Source: Poindextera sp965277425 (GTDB lineage: Bacteria > Pseudomonadota > Alphaproteobacteria > Caulobacterales > Caulobacteraceae). From it: DNA of 64,000 bases. A model generated the notes under the pieces. It did not search any database. It had not been told where the DNA came from and saw only the letters and a program-made list of their open reading frames with translations. Made by a program: the position numbers and the translations under genes. Positions 9,659 to 17,146 of the stretch are shown here, piece after piece (the stretch's first letter is position 1; every line of letters begins with the position of its first letter). Where the stretch lies: NCBI GenBank assembly GCA_965277425.1, contig CBDICR010000005.1, positions 682,001 to 746,000 on the forward strand, in the 5' to 3' direction.

Positions 9659-9716
9659 GGCTGTTTTTTCGGTGCAGGAGGCGGATGCGGCGGCGCGATT
9701 GCGCGCCAATTCAGGC

Positions 9717-9728
9717 TGAACGTGTTCA
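9717..9728. promoter_or_regulatory. Candidate TetR operator 1 (TGAACGTGTTCA)
   Basis: An inverted repeat TGAAC-N2-GTTCA lies 59 bases upstream of the TetR gene start at 9658. With flanking bases it becomes CTGAAC-GT-GTTCAG. A second copy of the same pattern is at 9877-9888. The size and symmetry fit a TetR dimer site; binding is inferred. Confidence 0.55.
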
Positions 9729-9876
9729 GTTGCGGGTTTGGCGTCAAGGCATCGATTGGGCATTTGTCTCAGTTTCGATCAGAATATGCGGTGACGTCGC
9801 AAGGCGGGACCGCCTTATCCGTTCAAAATGCGTTCTTATTGCGAAGTTCGTCGCGACCCTAATGGAAGGCGTTCGT

Positions 9877-9888
9877 TGAACGCGTTCA
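9877..9888. promoter_or_regulatory. Candidate TetR operator 2 (TGAACGCGTTCA)
   Basis: A perfect 12-bp palindrome, sharing 11 of 12 bases with the site at 9717-9728. It lies 74 bases upstream of the HIG1 gene. Extra half sites (GTTCA at 9821, CGTTC at 9831) sit between the two. The 304-bp gap 9659-9962 holds no gene and these are its only clear features. Confidence 0.55.
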
Positions 9889-9962
9889 TTTAGCGTGGGT
9901 TGGCGCCGCCGCAAGCGACGACCAAGCGTAGCCTTCCCCCTTGCAGGTGGTATGGTTCGCCG

Positions 9963-10160
9963 ATGGATATCTTCACCTGGCTCATCCCGCTGGCGCTGGC
10001 GGCGGTTTTCATCACCCTTTGCGTCGGCATCTATTCCCTGTTCCGCGGCGGCGACTTCGGCCGGTCCTATTCGAACAGGCTGATGCGCCTGCGGGTGGTG
10101 CTGCAGTTCGTCGCCGTCCTGGTTCTGGTGGCGGCCATGCTCTGGCGCGGGCGCCACTAG
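9963..10160 (+). CDS. Small twin-helix HIG1 domain membrane protein
   Basis: A 65-residue protein with two hydrophobic helices (about 4-24 and 42-60) joined by a basic loop, SLFRGGDFGRSYSNRLMRLRV. The S-N-x-L-M-R-x-R-V motif between two helices is the mark of the bacterial HIG1 (hypoxia induced gene 1) domain. In mitochondria the family associates with respiratory complexes III and IV; the bacterial role is not established. I chose ATG 9963, which begins the first helix, over an open-frame extension. Its TAG stop is one base before the ATG of the adenosyltransferase gene, so the two are likely co-translated. Confidence 0.8.
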   Translation: MDIFTWLIPLALAAVFITLCVGIYSLFRGGDFGRSYSNRLMRLRVVLQFVAVLVLVAAMLWRGRH

Positions 10161-10161
10161 G

Positions 10162-10734
10162 ATGGTCACGCTCAACCGCATCTACACGCGTACCGGCGAT
10201 GAGGGGAAAACGCGGTTGGCCACCGGCGCGCCCGTGGCCAAGACCCACCCGCGCGTGGAGGCCTACGGCGCCGTCGATGAGCTGAATGCCCAGATCGGCT
10301 GGGCGCGGACGACCCTCGCCGCCGAGCCGGTCCTGGACGCAATGCTGGCCCGCGTGCAGAACGATCTCTTCGATCTGGGCGCGGATCTGGCCACGCCGGA
10401 GCGGGCGAAAGCGAGCGAGGATCTGCGCGTGCTGGAGGGCCAGGTCGTGCGCCTGGAGGGAGAGATCGACCAGTTGAACGGCGAACTCGAGCCGCTCACC
10501 TCCTTTGTCTTGCCAGGGGGCGCGCCCGCCGCCGCGGCCTTGCACGTCGCCCGCACCGTCTGTCGCCGCGCCGAACGCGCGGCGGTGCGGCTGGGCGAGG
10601 CGGACGGCGAGATCGTCAGCCCCGCGGCGATGAAATATCTGAACCGGCTTTCCGACCTGCTCTTCGTCGCCGCCCGCTTCGCCAACGCCAAGGGCGCCGA
10701 TGATGTGCTGTGGCGCCCCGGCGCGACGCGCTGA
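10162..10734 (+). CDS. Cob(I)alamin adenosyltransferase, PduO/MMAB type
   Basis: A 190-residue PduO-type ATP:corrinoid adenosyltransferase. The N-terminal ATP-binding motif TRTGDEGKTRLATG (residues 9-22) and the segment HPRVEAYGAVDELNAQIG are diagnostic; further signatures are FVLPGG followed by ARTVCRRAERAAV, and YLNRLSDLLFVAARFAN. The enzyme transfers the adenosyl group of ATP to cob(I)alamin, making the cofactor of methylmalonyl-CoA mutase and related enzymes. Cytoplasmic. It follows the HIG1 gene after a single base. A role in propionyl-CoA use would fit the acyl-CoA genes around it, but no mutase gene is in the window. Confidence 0.92.
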   Translation: MVTLNRIYTRTGDEGKTRLATGAPVAKTHPRVEAYGAVDELNAQIGWARTTLAAEPVLDAMLARVQNDLFDLGADLATPERAKASEDLRVLEGQVVRLEGEIDQLNGELEPLTSFVLPGGAPAAAALHVARTVCRRAERAAVRLGEADGEIVSPAAMKYLNRLSDLLFVAARFANAKGADDVLWRPGATR

Positions 10735-10737
10735 CGG

Positions 10738-10965
10738 CTACTGCGCCTTGCCGGCGTGGCCGGTGATGGTGGCCAGCGGCGTCGGCACCGCACAGATCCT
10801 GTCCTGCGGATCCCACCACAGCCCGCGGGCCTCGCACTGGGCCTCGGGATCGTTCCCGGGCCCGGGCTGCTGTTTCGACGGGCGCAGAAAGAGCAGGCCG
10901 ACGCAGGCGGCGAGAAAGATCACCACGAAAATGATCTGCAGCCGGGGGACCATCGAGCGTTTCAT
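10738..10965 (-). CDS. Small single-pass membrane protein of unknown function
   Basis: A 75-residue protein starting at MKRSMVPRLQ. One hydrophobic segment near the N terminus (IIFVVIFLAACVGLLFL, about residues 11-27) is followed by a short soluble tail with two cysteines (AQCEARGLWWDPQDRICAVP). The hydrophobic segment could be a signal anchor, or, since it ends in LAAC, a lipoprotein-like signal, though more hydrophobic residues follow the cysteine, which argues against cleavage. I do not recognise a named family. It converges on the adenosyltransferase gene with a 3-base gap, and is divergent from etfB. Confidence 0.6.
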   Translation of the reverse strand: MKRSMVPRLQIIFVVIFLAACVGLLFLRPSKQQPGPGNDPEAQCEARGLWWDPQDRICAVPTPLATITGHAGKAQ

Positions 10966-11147
10966 GCCTGTTCTATGGCGCCGTGGCGGGCCGGGCCGCA
11001 AGCTTCGCTGGCGTTCAAGCACCGCCGCGCGTTGACAGTCGGGGGCGGCGTTGTCAGTTTGCCGGCCTTTTCGCAATCGCCGCGCCGGTAGGTTCGCGCG
11101 ATCACAAGACCTGATCTTAATCGCTGGCTAAAAGGCGCTGAAAACCG

Positions 11148-11897
11148 ATGAAGGTGTTAGTCCCGGTCAAACGGGTGATCGACTACAACGTCAAGGCGCG
11201 GGTCAGGCCCGACCAGACCGGCGTGGACCTGGCCAACGTCAAGATGTCCATGAACCCCTTCTGCGAGATCGCGGTCGAGGAGGCGGTGCGGTTGAAGGAG
11301 AAGGGCATCGCCACCGAAGTGGTTGCCGTCTCCATCGGTCCGATCCAGGCGCAGGAGACCATCCGCACCGCCCTGGCCATCGGCGCCGATCGCGGCATCC
11401 TGATCCAGAGCGATACGGACGTCGAACCGCTGGAAGTCGCCAAGCTGCTCAAGGCCGTGGTCGAGGAAGAAAAGCCGGACCTGGTGCTGATGGGCAAACA
11501 GGCCATCGACGGCGACAACAACGCCGTCGGCCAGATGCTAGCGGCCCTGCTCGACTGGCCGCAGGCGACCTTCGCCTCCAAGGTCGAAATCGACGGGGTC
11601 AAGGCCAAGGTGACCCGCGAGGTCGATGGCGGTCTGCAGACGCTCGAGCTCGACCTGCCGGCGGTGGTCACCGCCGACCTGCGCCTGAACGAGCCGCGCT
11701 ACGCCTCCCTGCCCAACATCATGAAGGCGAAGAAGAAGGAATTGGCCGTGAAGGCGGCGGCCGACTACGGCGTCGACCTGAAGGGGCATCTGAAGGTGCT
11801 GAAAGTCACCGAGCCGCCCAAGCGGGTGGCCGGGGTGAAGGTCGAAACCGCCGCCGACCTGGTGGCCAAGCTCACGACCGAAGCGGGGGTGCTCTGA
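11148..11897 (+). CDS. etfB: Electron transfer flavoprotein subunit beta
   Basis: A 249-residue EtfB. The N-terminal KVLVPVKRVIDYNVKARVRP and the segment MNPFCEIAVEEAVRLKEKG are typical of the group I ETF used by beta-oxidation, as is GKQAIDGDNNAVGQMLAALL, the AMP-binding part. With EtfA it carries electrons from acyl-CoA dehydrogenases to ETF:quinone oxidoreductase. The stop codon overlaps the ATG of etfA by one base (TGATG), so the subunits are translationally coupled. The 180-bp gap upstream carries no feature I can defend beyond a likely promoter. Confidence 0.96.
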   Translation: MKVLVPVKRVIDYNVKARVRPDQTGVDLANVKMSMNPFCEIAVEEAVRLKEKGIATEVVAVSIGPIQAQETIRTALAIGADRGILIQSDTDVEPLEVAKLLKAVVEEEKPDLVLMGKQAIDGDNNAVGQMLAALLDWPQATFASKVEIDGVKAKVTREVDGGLQTLELDLPAVVTADLRLNEPRYASLPNIMKAKKKELAVKAAADYGVDLKGHLKVLKVTEPPKRVAGVKVETAADLVAKLTTEAGVL

Positions 11898-12841
11898 TGG
11901 CCGTTCTCGTCGTCGCCGACCACGACAATGCGTCGTTGAAGGACAACACCCACAAGACCGTCACCGCCGCCAAGGCCTTGTCGAACGATGTCGATCTGCT
12001 GATCGCCGGCAAGGGCGTCGACGCCGTCGCGGCAGCGGCCGCCAAGATCGAGGGCGTGCGCAAGGTGCTGGTCGCCGAGAGCGACGAGCTCGGCAAACAG
12101 ATGGCCGAGGCCATGGCCGCGACCGTCCTGGCGCTTATGGGCAACTATGACGCCGTCCTGATTCCGGCGACCTCGGTGGGCAAGAACTTCGCGCCACGGG
12201 TTGCGGCCAAGCTCGACGTCGCGCCGATTTCCGAGATTGTCGAGGTGGTCAGCGCCGATACCTTCGTGCGGCCCATCTATGCCGGCAATGCGCTGGAGAC
12301 CCTGCAGTCCTCCGACGCCAAGAAGGTGATCACGGTCCGGCCGACCGCGTTCAAGGCGGCGGGCGAGGGGGGCTCGGCGGCAATCGAAAAGGTCGCCGCC
12401 GGCGAGGAAGGCTCCAAGGCCCGCTTCATCTCCGACGAGATCGTCAAGTCGAACCGGCCGGAGTTGGCCGGGGCCAAGATCGTCGTCTCCGGCGGCCGCG
12501 CCATGGGCTCGGCCGAGGAATTCCAACGGGTGATCGAGCCGCTGGCCGACAGGCTGGGCGCCGCCGTCGGCGCCAGCCGCGCCGCCGTCGATGCGGGCTA
12601 TGCGCCGAACGACTACCAGGTCGGACAGACCGGCAAGGTGGTCGCCCCGCAGCTCTACATCGCCATCGGCATCTCCGGCGCCATCCAGCACCTGGCCGGG
12701 ATGAAGGATTCCAAGGTGATCGTCGCGATCAACAAGGATGCCGACGCCCCGATCTTCCAGGTGGCCGATTATGGGCTGGTGTCGGACTACAAGACCGCCG
12801 TGCCCGACCTGATGGCGGCGCTCACCGCGGCGGGGAAGTAG
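11897..12841 (+). CDS. etfA: Electron transfer flavoprotein subunit alpha
   Basis: A 314-residue EtfA. The C-terminal FAD-binding domain shows the signature segment (GYAPNDYQVGQTGKVVAPQLYIAIGISGAIQHLAGM), including residues that contact FAD, and VVSGGRAMGS earlier in the domain. The N-terminal domain has the usual DHDN start and ANYDAVLIPATSVGKNFAPRVAAKL-like core. It pairs with EtfB to accept electrons from several acyl-CoA dehydrogenases, two of which are encoded in this window. Cytoplasmic. Followed by a convergent gene after 48 bases. Confidence 0.97.
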   Translation: MAVLVVADHDNASLKDNTHKTVTAAKALSNDVDLLIAGKGVDAVAAAAAKIEGVRKVLVAESDELGKQMAEAMAATVLALMGNYDAVLIPATSVGKNFAPRVAAKLDVAPISEIVEVVSADTFVRPIYAGNALETLQSSDAKKVITVRPTAFKAAGEGGSAAIEKVAAGEEGSKARFISDEIVKSNRPELAGAKIVVSGGRAMGSAEEFQRVIEPLADRLGAAVGASRAAVDAGYAPNDYQVGQTGKVVAPQLYIAIGISGAIQHLAGMKDSKVIVAINKDADAPIFQVADYGLVSDYKTAVPDLMAALTAAGK

Positions 12842-12889
12842 GATCCGGCGGCGCGGCGCCGGTGTCCGCCGCCAAGGGATGATCGCCGT

Positions 12890-13951
12890 TCAGGCGGGGC
12901 TGGCCTCGGCGCGCACGATGCGGCCGGACCCCGCCATGCGTGTGCGCAGGGTCGGCGGGTTGGTCAGCAAGGTCACGACGCCCGAGCCGGCGATGCCGAC
13001 CTCGGCGGTCTGAGTTGGCGCGATGACGGCTGTTCCGGACCCGGCGATCTCAACCTTGGCGATGTCGCAACCCACCAGGCCGAGGTCGACATCGCCCTTG
13101 CCGGCGACGCCGACGTCAACCGACCGGGCCTGCCCGGCCGCGCGCACCACCCCGCGGCCGGCGATGCGGATCTTCAGGCCGTCCTGACGATAGTCGGCGA
13201 TGTTCAGGTCGGCCGAACCCGCCAAGGAAAAGCGCGTCACGTCCGGGGCGCTGAGCACGATCCTCAGGCGGCCGGCGTGTTTGACCCAGCGGTCGTAACG
13301 GATCTCCCCGCGCTCGACGACGACATGATCGAGGGCGCCGCTCGGCCCGGTGATGCTGAGCGCCACGTCGCGCGACTGGGTGAAGGCCGCCTCCGCCGGC
13401 AGGGAAATCTTCAGGGCGTTCCCGCCGCTCCAGGGGAAGGACCGGCTGAGCGTCGGGCCCCTGGCCTCGATCGGCGGGCCCGACCGGAAATCGAACCGTC
13501 CCCAGCGGCCGCGCCCGAAACCCAGGCCGCCCAACACCAGCGCGCCCAGAATGGCGATGAGGGCCACGCCCAAGGCGAAGATCAGCACCACGCCGACGAT
13601 GGTTCCGACGATGGCCAGCACCAGCGGTAGGATCAGGATCGCCACGACGACCGCCAAGATCAGCCCAAGCCAGCCCGGCATGCCCATGAACCTGATCGCC
13701 CCGGAGAAGCGCCGCCCGCGGCCGCGCGCGCCACGCCCGTCGTCCCAAGGCTCGCCCCTGGCCGCGGCGCGCAGCTCCCGCGCCAGCCGGTCGGGATCGC
13801 CGAGCGCGTCCGCCACCTGATCCTCGGTGCGTCCGGCCGCCCGGCCTTCGCTGAAATGAGCCTCATAGTCGGCGACGATATCGTCGACCGCCTCGCTCGA
13901 CATGCCGTCCAGGCCGCGGCGCAGCCTGGCGATGAAGTCCTCGCGCGTCAT
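12890..13951 (-). CDS. Membrane protein with HAAS/DUF1700 and GIN (DUF2807) domains
   Basis: A 353-residue protein in three parts. Residues 1-65 (MTREDFIARLRRGLDGMSSEAVDDIVADYEAHF...) match the HAAS/DUF1700 helical domain often paired with PadR regulators. Two or three hydrophobic helices follow (about 92-150). The C-terminal half is a Gly-rich beta-helix like the GIN domain (DUF2807), with repeats of IAGSG/VAGKG type. Such proteins may form a membrane sensor of stress that acts with a PadR repressor; the exact role is not known. Its ATG abuts the TGA of the padR gene directly, which supports one operon. Confidence 0.75.
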   Translation of the reverse strand: MTREDFIARLRRGLDGMSSEAVDDIVADYEAHFSEGRAAGRTEDQVADALGDPDRLARELRAAARGEPWDDGRGARGRGRRFSGAIRFMGMPGWLGLILAVVVAILILPLVLAIVGTIVGVVLIFALGVALIAILGALVLGGLGFGRGRWGRFDFRSGPPIEARGPTLSRSFPWSGGNALKISLPAEAAFTQSRDVALSITGPSGALDHVVVERGEIRYDRWVKHAGRLRIVLSAPDVTRFSLAGSADLNIADYRQDGLKIRIAGRGVVRAAGQARSVDVGVAGKGDVDLGLVGCDIAKVEIAGSGTAVIAPTQTAEVGIAGSGVVTLLTNPPTLRTRMAGSGRIVRAEASPA

Positions 13952-14275
13952 TCAAGGCTCTCCCAGGATGGTTTCGATGGCTTGGGCGAAGGCGCGCCAC
14001 GCCGCTTTCTGGGCGGCGAAGCTCGAGCGTCCCTTTGCCGTCAGGCGGTAGTATTTGCGCGGCGGGCCCGACGAGGATTCGATCAGATAGGTCTCGACCA
14101 GACCGTCCGCCTGCATCCGGCGCATGAGGGGATAGATCGTGCCCTCGCCCATATCGATGGCCTCGGCCAGGCGGCTGGCGATCTCGTAGGCATAGCCGTC
14201 GGCGCGGGAAAGCAGGGCCAGCACGCAAAGGTCCAGCGCCCCCTTCTTCAGCTGAATATCGACGCTCTCGGGCAT
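13952..14275 (-). CDS. PadR family transcriptional regulator
   Basis: A 107-residue winged-helix PadR protein of the short (subfamily 2) type. Signature segments: LDLCVLALLSRADGYAYEIASRL, GEGTIYPLMRRMQADGLVETY and GPPRKYYRLTAKGR, the last being the wing. I chose ATG 14275 (MPESVDIQLKKG). It lies directly upstream of the HAAS/GIN membrane protein, the most common partner of such regulators. PadR proteins usually repress their own operon. An inverted repeat upstream at 14315-14350 is a candidate operator. Confidence 0.88.
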   Translation of the reverse strand: MPESVDIQLKKGALDLCVLALLSRADGYAYEIASRLAEAIDMGEGTIYPLMRRMQADGLVETYLIESSSGPPRKYYRLTAKGRSSFAAQKAAWRAFAQAIETILGEP

Positions 14276-14314
14276 CCGTCCTTGGCCTTTCGAGTCCGTA
14301 TCTAACGCAAGGTA

Positions 14315-14350
14315 GCTGTCATAGCAAGGTACTGTGCGTAACATGACAGC
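14315..14350. promoter_or_regulatory. Inverted repeat upstream of padR, candidate operator
   Basis: Arms gctgtcat (14315-14322) and atgacagc (14343-14350) are perfect complements 20 bases apart, 40 bases upstream of padR. A direct repeat gcaaggta occurs at 14307 and 14324. The position suits autoregulation by PadR, or a site for the divergent 3-hydroxybutyryl-CoA dehydrogenase gene. Function is inferred. Confidence 0.4.
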
Positions 14351-14486
14351 GAATTAATACGGGCCGCCATTCGAGGGGACGATCCAGTTCGCTGCGTTGC
14401 AGCAAAGCCCTTGGCGTCCGCCTTCCGCATGGCTTAGAAGAACGGAGGCGGGAGCGTTTTCGACGCTTAGGGCCAAGCGAGGACCA

Positions 14487-15365
14487 ATGGCGGATATCAA
14501 GACGGTGGGTGTGATCGGCGCGGGCCAGATGGGCACGGGCATCGCCCATGTCTGCGCGCTGGCCGGCTACGACATCGAACTGAACGACGTCAGCCGCGCG
14601 CGCATCGACGCCGGTCTCGCCATGATCGAGCACAACCTGTCGCGCCAGGTCGCGCGCGGGCTCATCGACGACGCCGAGATGAAGGCCGCGCTAGGGCGCG
14701 TCCGGCGCCAGGAAAGCCTGGCCAAGCTCGGCGCGGTCGACCTGGTCATCGAGGCGGCCACCGAGGACGAGGCGGTGAAGAAGTCGATCTTCGCCGCGCT
14801 CGCGCCGCATGTAGGCCCTGACACGCTGTTGGCCTCGAACACCTCGTCGATCTCCATCACCCGGCTCGCCTCCTCGACCGACCGGCCGGAACGGTTCATC
14901 GGCCTGCACTTCATGAACCCGGTCCCGCTGATGAAGCTGGTCGAGATCATCCGCGGCATCGCCACCGACGTTGCGACCTATGAAACGGCGGTCAATTTCG
15001 CCAAATCGCTCGGCAAGACCACCGCCAACGCCGAAGACTTCCCCGCCTTCATCGTCAACCGCGTCCTGGTGCCGATGATCAACGAGGCGATCTACACCCT
15101 CTATGAAGGCGTCGGCACGGTGGAGGCCATCGACACGGCCATGCACCTGGGCGCCAACCATCCGATGGGACCGCTCGAACTGGGCGATTTCATCGGCCTC
15201 GACACGGTGCTGTCGATCATGAACGTGCTCTACGAGGGTCTGGCGGACTCCAAATACCGCCCCTGTCCGCTGCTGGTGAAATATGTCGAGGCGGGCTGGC
15301 TCGGCCGAAAGGCGGGCCGCGGCTTTTACGACTATCGCAGCGAGCCCCCGACGCCGACGCGCTGA
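14487..15365 (+). CDS. hbd: 3-hydroxybutyryl-CoA dehydrogenase
   Basis: A 292-residue member of the 3-hydroxyacyl-CoA dehydrogenase family in the short, monofunctional form. The NAD-binding motif is VIGAGQMGTGIAHVCA at the N terminus (GAGQMG 11-16). The catalytic His/Glu region reads FIGLHFMNPVPLMKLVEII, and the C-terminal domain has NRVLVPMINEAIYTLYEGVGT and HPMGPLELGDFIGLD. It oxidises (S)-3-hydroxybutyryl-CoA to acetoacetyl-CoA, or the reverse in polyhydroxybutyrate and butyrate metabolism. In many alphaproteobacteria it lies beside etfBA, as it nearly does here. The ATG at 14487 starts the Rossmann fold; the frame is open further upstream. Confidence 0.94.
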   Translation: MADIKTVGVIGAGQMGTGIAHVCALAGYDIELNDVSRARIDAGLAMIEHNLSRQVARGLIDDAEMKAALGRVRRQESLAKLGAVDLVIEAATEDEAVKKSIFAALAPHVGPDTLLASNTSSISITRLASSTDRPERFIGLHFMNPVPLMKLVEIIRGIATDVATYETAVNFAKSLGKTTANAEDFPAFIVNRVLVPMINEAIYTLYEGVGTVEAIDTAMHLGANHPMGPLELGDFIGLDTVLSIMNVLYEGLADSKYRPCPLLVKYVEAGWLGRKAGRGFYDYRSEPPTPTR

Positions 15366-15372
15366 GGCGCGC

Positions 15373-15753
15373 TCACCAGACGATGGCGGCGCCATAGGCT
15401 GCGAACCATCGATCGGCGGTCACGACGGCGGCGCCTTCAGCAAACGCTTGGGCGATGATCAGCCGATCGAACGGATCGCGGTGGTGTCGCGGCAATAGTC
15501 CAGCCTGGGCGGCCTGGCTCGGGGTCAGCGGCAACCACTCGAACGCCTGTCCGCCTACCGCTTCATCGAGATTAATCGGTAAGACCGACAGCAACGGATC
15601 GCGGGCGCGCTTGAACTCCAGTTCGTAGGCTGTGACAGCGCTGACCAGGACTCGATTGGATCGGTCGGTGATCGCGTCCATAGCTCTGGCTGAAAGTCGA
15701 CTTGGTTCCGCCGCGCTCCAGACCAGGGCGTGGCTGTCCAGCAGCAGGATCAT
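15373..15753 (-). CDS. PIN-domain toxin (VapC-like RNase)
   Basis: A 126-residue PIN domain. Acidic residues expected at the active site are present: Asp6 (MILLLDSHALVW), Glu in TAYELEFKRA, Asp in HHRDPFDRLIIAQA and Asp in VVTADRWF. The HRDPFDRLIIAQA motif is typical of the PIN toxins that pair with Phd/YefM-type antitoxins. It likely cleaves RNA, such as tRNA or mRNA, when free. The ATG overlaps the stop of the antitoxin gene (ATGA). I chose ATG 15753 since homology begins at the Met before LLLDSHALVW. Confidence 0.88.
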   Translation of the reverse strand: MILLLDSHALVWSAAEPSRLSARAMDAITDRSNRVLVSAVTAYELEFKRARDPLLSVLPINLDEAVGGQAFEWLPLTPSQAAQAGLLPRHHRDPFDRLIIAQAFAEGAAVVTADRWFAAYGAAIVW

Positions 15754-16007
15754 TCCTCGGGAAAGACCGACTTGTCTATCCACGCCTCGGTCTCCGGGTC
15801 GGGCTCGAAGACGCGCAGCGGAATGGAGATGTTCAGATGCTCCCATACGCCCAGGCGGCGGCGACCGGTTTGCGGCGGCGCTTTCGGCGTCAGGGCGACG
15901 ATGGGGCGACCATGGCGGGCGATCACCACCTCCTCGCCGGCTTCAGCGCGGGCGACGAGTTCGGAAAGTTTCGCCTTGGCTTCGGCGATGTTCACCTGAA
16001 TGGTCAT
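15750..16007 (-). CDS. Phd/YefM-family antitoxin
   Basis: An 85-residue protein starting MTIQVNIAEAKAKLSELVARAEAGEEVVIARHGRPIVAL, a clear Phd/YefM DNA-binding domain (residues 1-55). The C-terminal part (WEHLNISIPLRVFEPDPETEAWID) is the toxin-neutralising tail. It is the first gene of the toxin-antitoxin pair and overlaps the PIN toxin gene by four bases. The pair should repress its own promoter; an imperfect palindrome lies just upstream at 16035-16056. It is divergent from the PRPP-synthetase-like gene. Confidence 0.88.
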   Translation of the reverse strand: MTIQVNIAEAKAKLSELVARAEAGEEVVIARHGRPIVALTPKAPPQTGRRRLGVWEHLNISIPLRVFEPDPETEAWIDKSVFPEE

Positions 16008-16034
16008 GCTCGACCATGGCACAAAGCCGCATAG

Positions 16035-16056
16035 TTGGTCCATATGGATAGACCAA
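16035..16056. promoter_or_regulatory. Palindrome upstream of the antitoxin gene
   Basis: A 22-bp imperfect palindrome with arms TTGGTC (16035-16040) and GACCAA (16051-16056) around a central catatggata. It lies 28 bases upstream of the antitoxin ATG, where a toxin-antitoxin operator is expected, and overlaps likely -10 sequence on the minus strand. Role inferred. Confidence 0.5.
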
Positions 16057-16127
16057 TCTTTCAGCGGCCTTGCCTTGATCGACTCGGCCGCCTTGGCCAT
16101 AAGCGTCCTGCCTCAGCGGAGGACGCC

Positions 16128-17072
16128 ATGGGCGATATCGCCATCTTCAGCGGCAGCGCCCACCCCGAACTGGCCGCTGAAATCTGCGCTCATCTTCAGG
16201 TTCCGCTGCAGCCGTCCAGACTGGAACGCTTCGCCAACGACTGCCTGGAGGTGCAGCTGCTGGAAAACTGCCGCGAACGCGACGTCTTCATCGTGCAGCC
16301 GCTCTGCGCGCCGGTGCAGGAGAATCTGGTCGAGCTTTTGCTGATGCTCGACGCCGCGCGCGGGGCCAGCGCGGCGCGTCGCACGGTGGTCATGCCCTTC
16401 TACGCCTATGCCCGGTCGGACAAGAAGGACCGCCCGCGCGTCTCGCTGGGCGGGCGGCTGGTCGCAGACCTCTTGTCCACCGCCGGCGCCGACCGCCTGC
16501 TGACCATGACCCTGCACGCCCCGCAGGTGCACGGCTTCTTCAGCGTTCCGGTCGACCACCTGCACGCCCTGACCGAGCTGGCGGAGCACTTCCGCGGCGA
16601 TGACCTGTCCAACACCGTGGTGGTCTCGCCCGACCTCGGCAACGCCAAGGAGGCGGCCGCCTTCGCCCGCCTGCTCGGGACCGGCGTCGCCGCGGCCGCC
16701 AAACAGCGCATCAGCGACGACAAGGTGGTGATCAGCGCCGTCATCGGCGATGTCGAGGGCCGCGACATCATCGTGCTCGACGACGAGATCGCCAAAGGCT
16801 CTAGCGTCATCGAACTGCTCGACCACCTCGCCCCTAGTCATGTCGGGACGGTGCGCATCGCCTGCACCCACGGCCTTTTCGCCGCCGGCGCCCTCGACCG
16901 GCTGCAGGCGCGCGAGGACGTGACGCAGATCGTCTCCACCAACACCGTCCCCATCGCGATGGAAAAACGGGTTCCGAAACTGACCGTGCTGTCCATCGCC
17001 CCGGCCTTCGCCGAAGCCATCCGCCGCATCCACAACGGCGAGTCGGTCAGCGCGCTGTTCCATCCGGCTTGA
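16128..17072 (+). CDS. Ribose-phosphate pyrophosphokinase-like protein
   Basis: A 314-residue PRPP-synthetase family protein. The usual two-lobed fold is visible: N-terminal IAIFSGSAHPELAAEI, the segment VVMPFYAYARSDKKDRPR, the ribose-phosphate region TVVVSPDLGNAKEAAAFARLL, and the C-terminal loop in IIVLDDEIAKGSSVIELL. In housekeeping PRPP synthetases that last loop is DDxxxTGGT; here it is DDEIAKGSS, so the PRPP loop has diverged and activity could be altered. It would make PRPP from ribose 5-phosphate and ATP. A second, canonical prs probably exists elsewhere in the genome. Divergent from the toxin-antitoxin pair. Confidence 0.8.
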   Translation: MGDIAIFSGSAHPELAAEICAHLQVPLQPSRLERFANDCLEVQLLENCRERDVFIVQPLCAPVQENLVELLLMLDAARGASAARRTVVMPFYAYARSDKKDRPRVSLGGRLVADLLSTAGADRLLTMTLHAPQVHGFFSVPVDHLHALTELAEHFRGDDLSNTVVVSPDLGNAKEAAAFARLLGTGVAAAAKQRISDDKVVISAVIGDVEGRDIIVLDDEIAKGSSVIELLDHLAPSHVGTVRIACTHGLFAAGALDRLQAREDVTQIVSTNTVPIAMEKRVPKLTVLSIAPAFAEAIRRIHNGESVSALFHPA

Positions 17073-17146
17073 GGCGCCCGCGCATTTCCTTCGACTTCGC
17101 CATGGCTTCCGGTCGATAATCCCGCTTGATTCGAAACGGCGGGACG

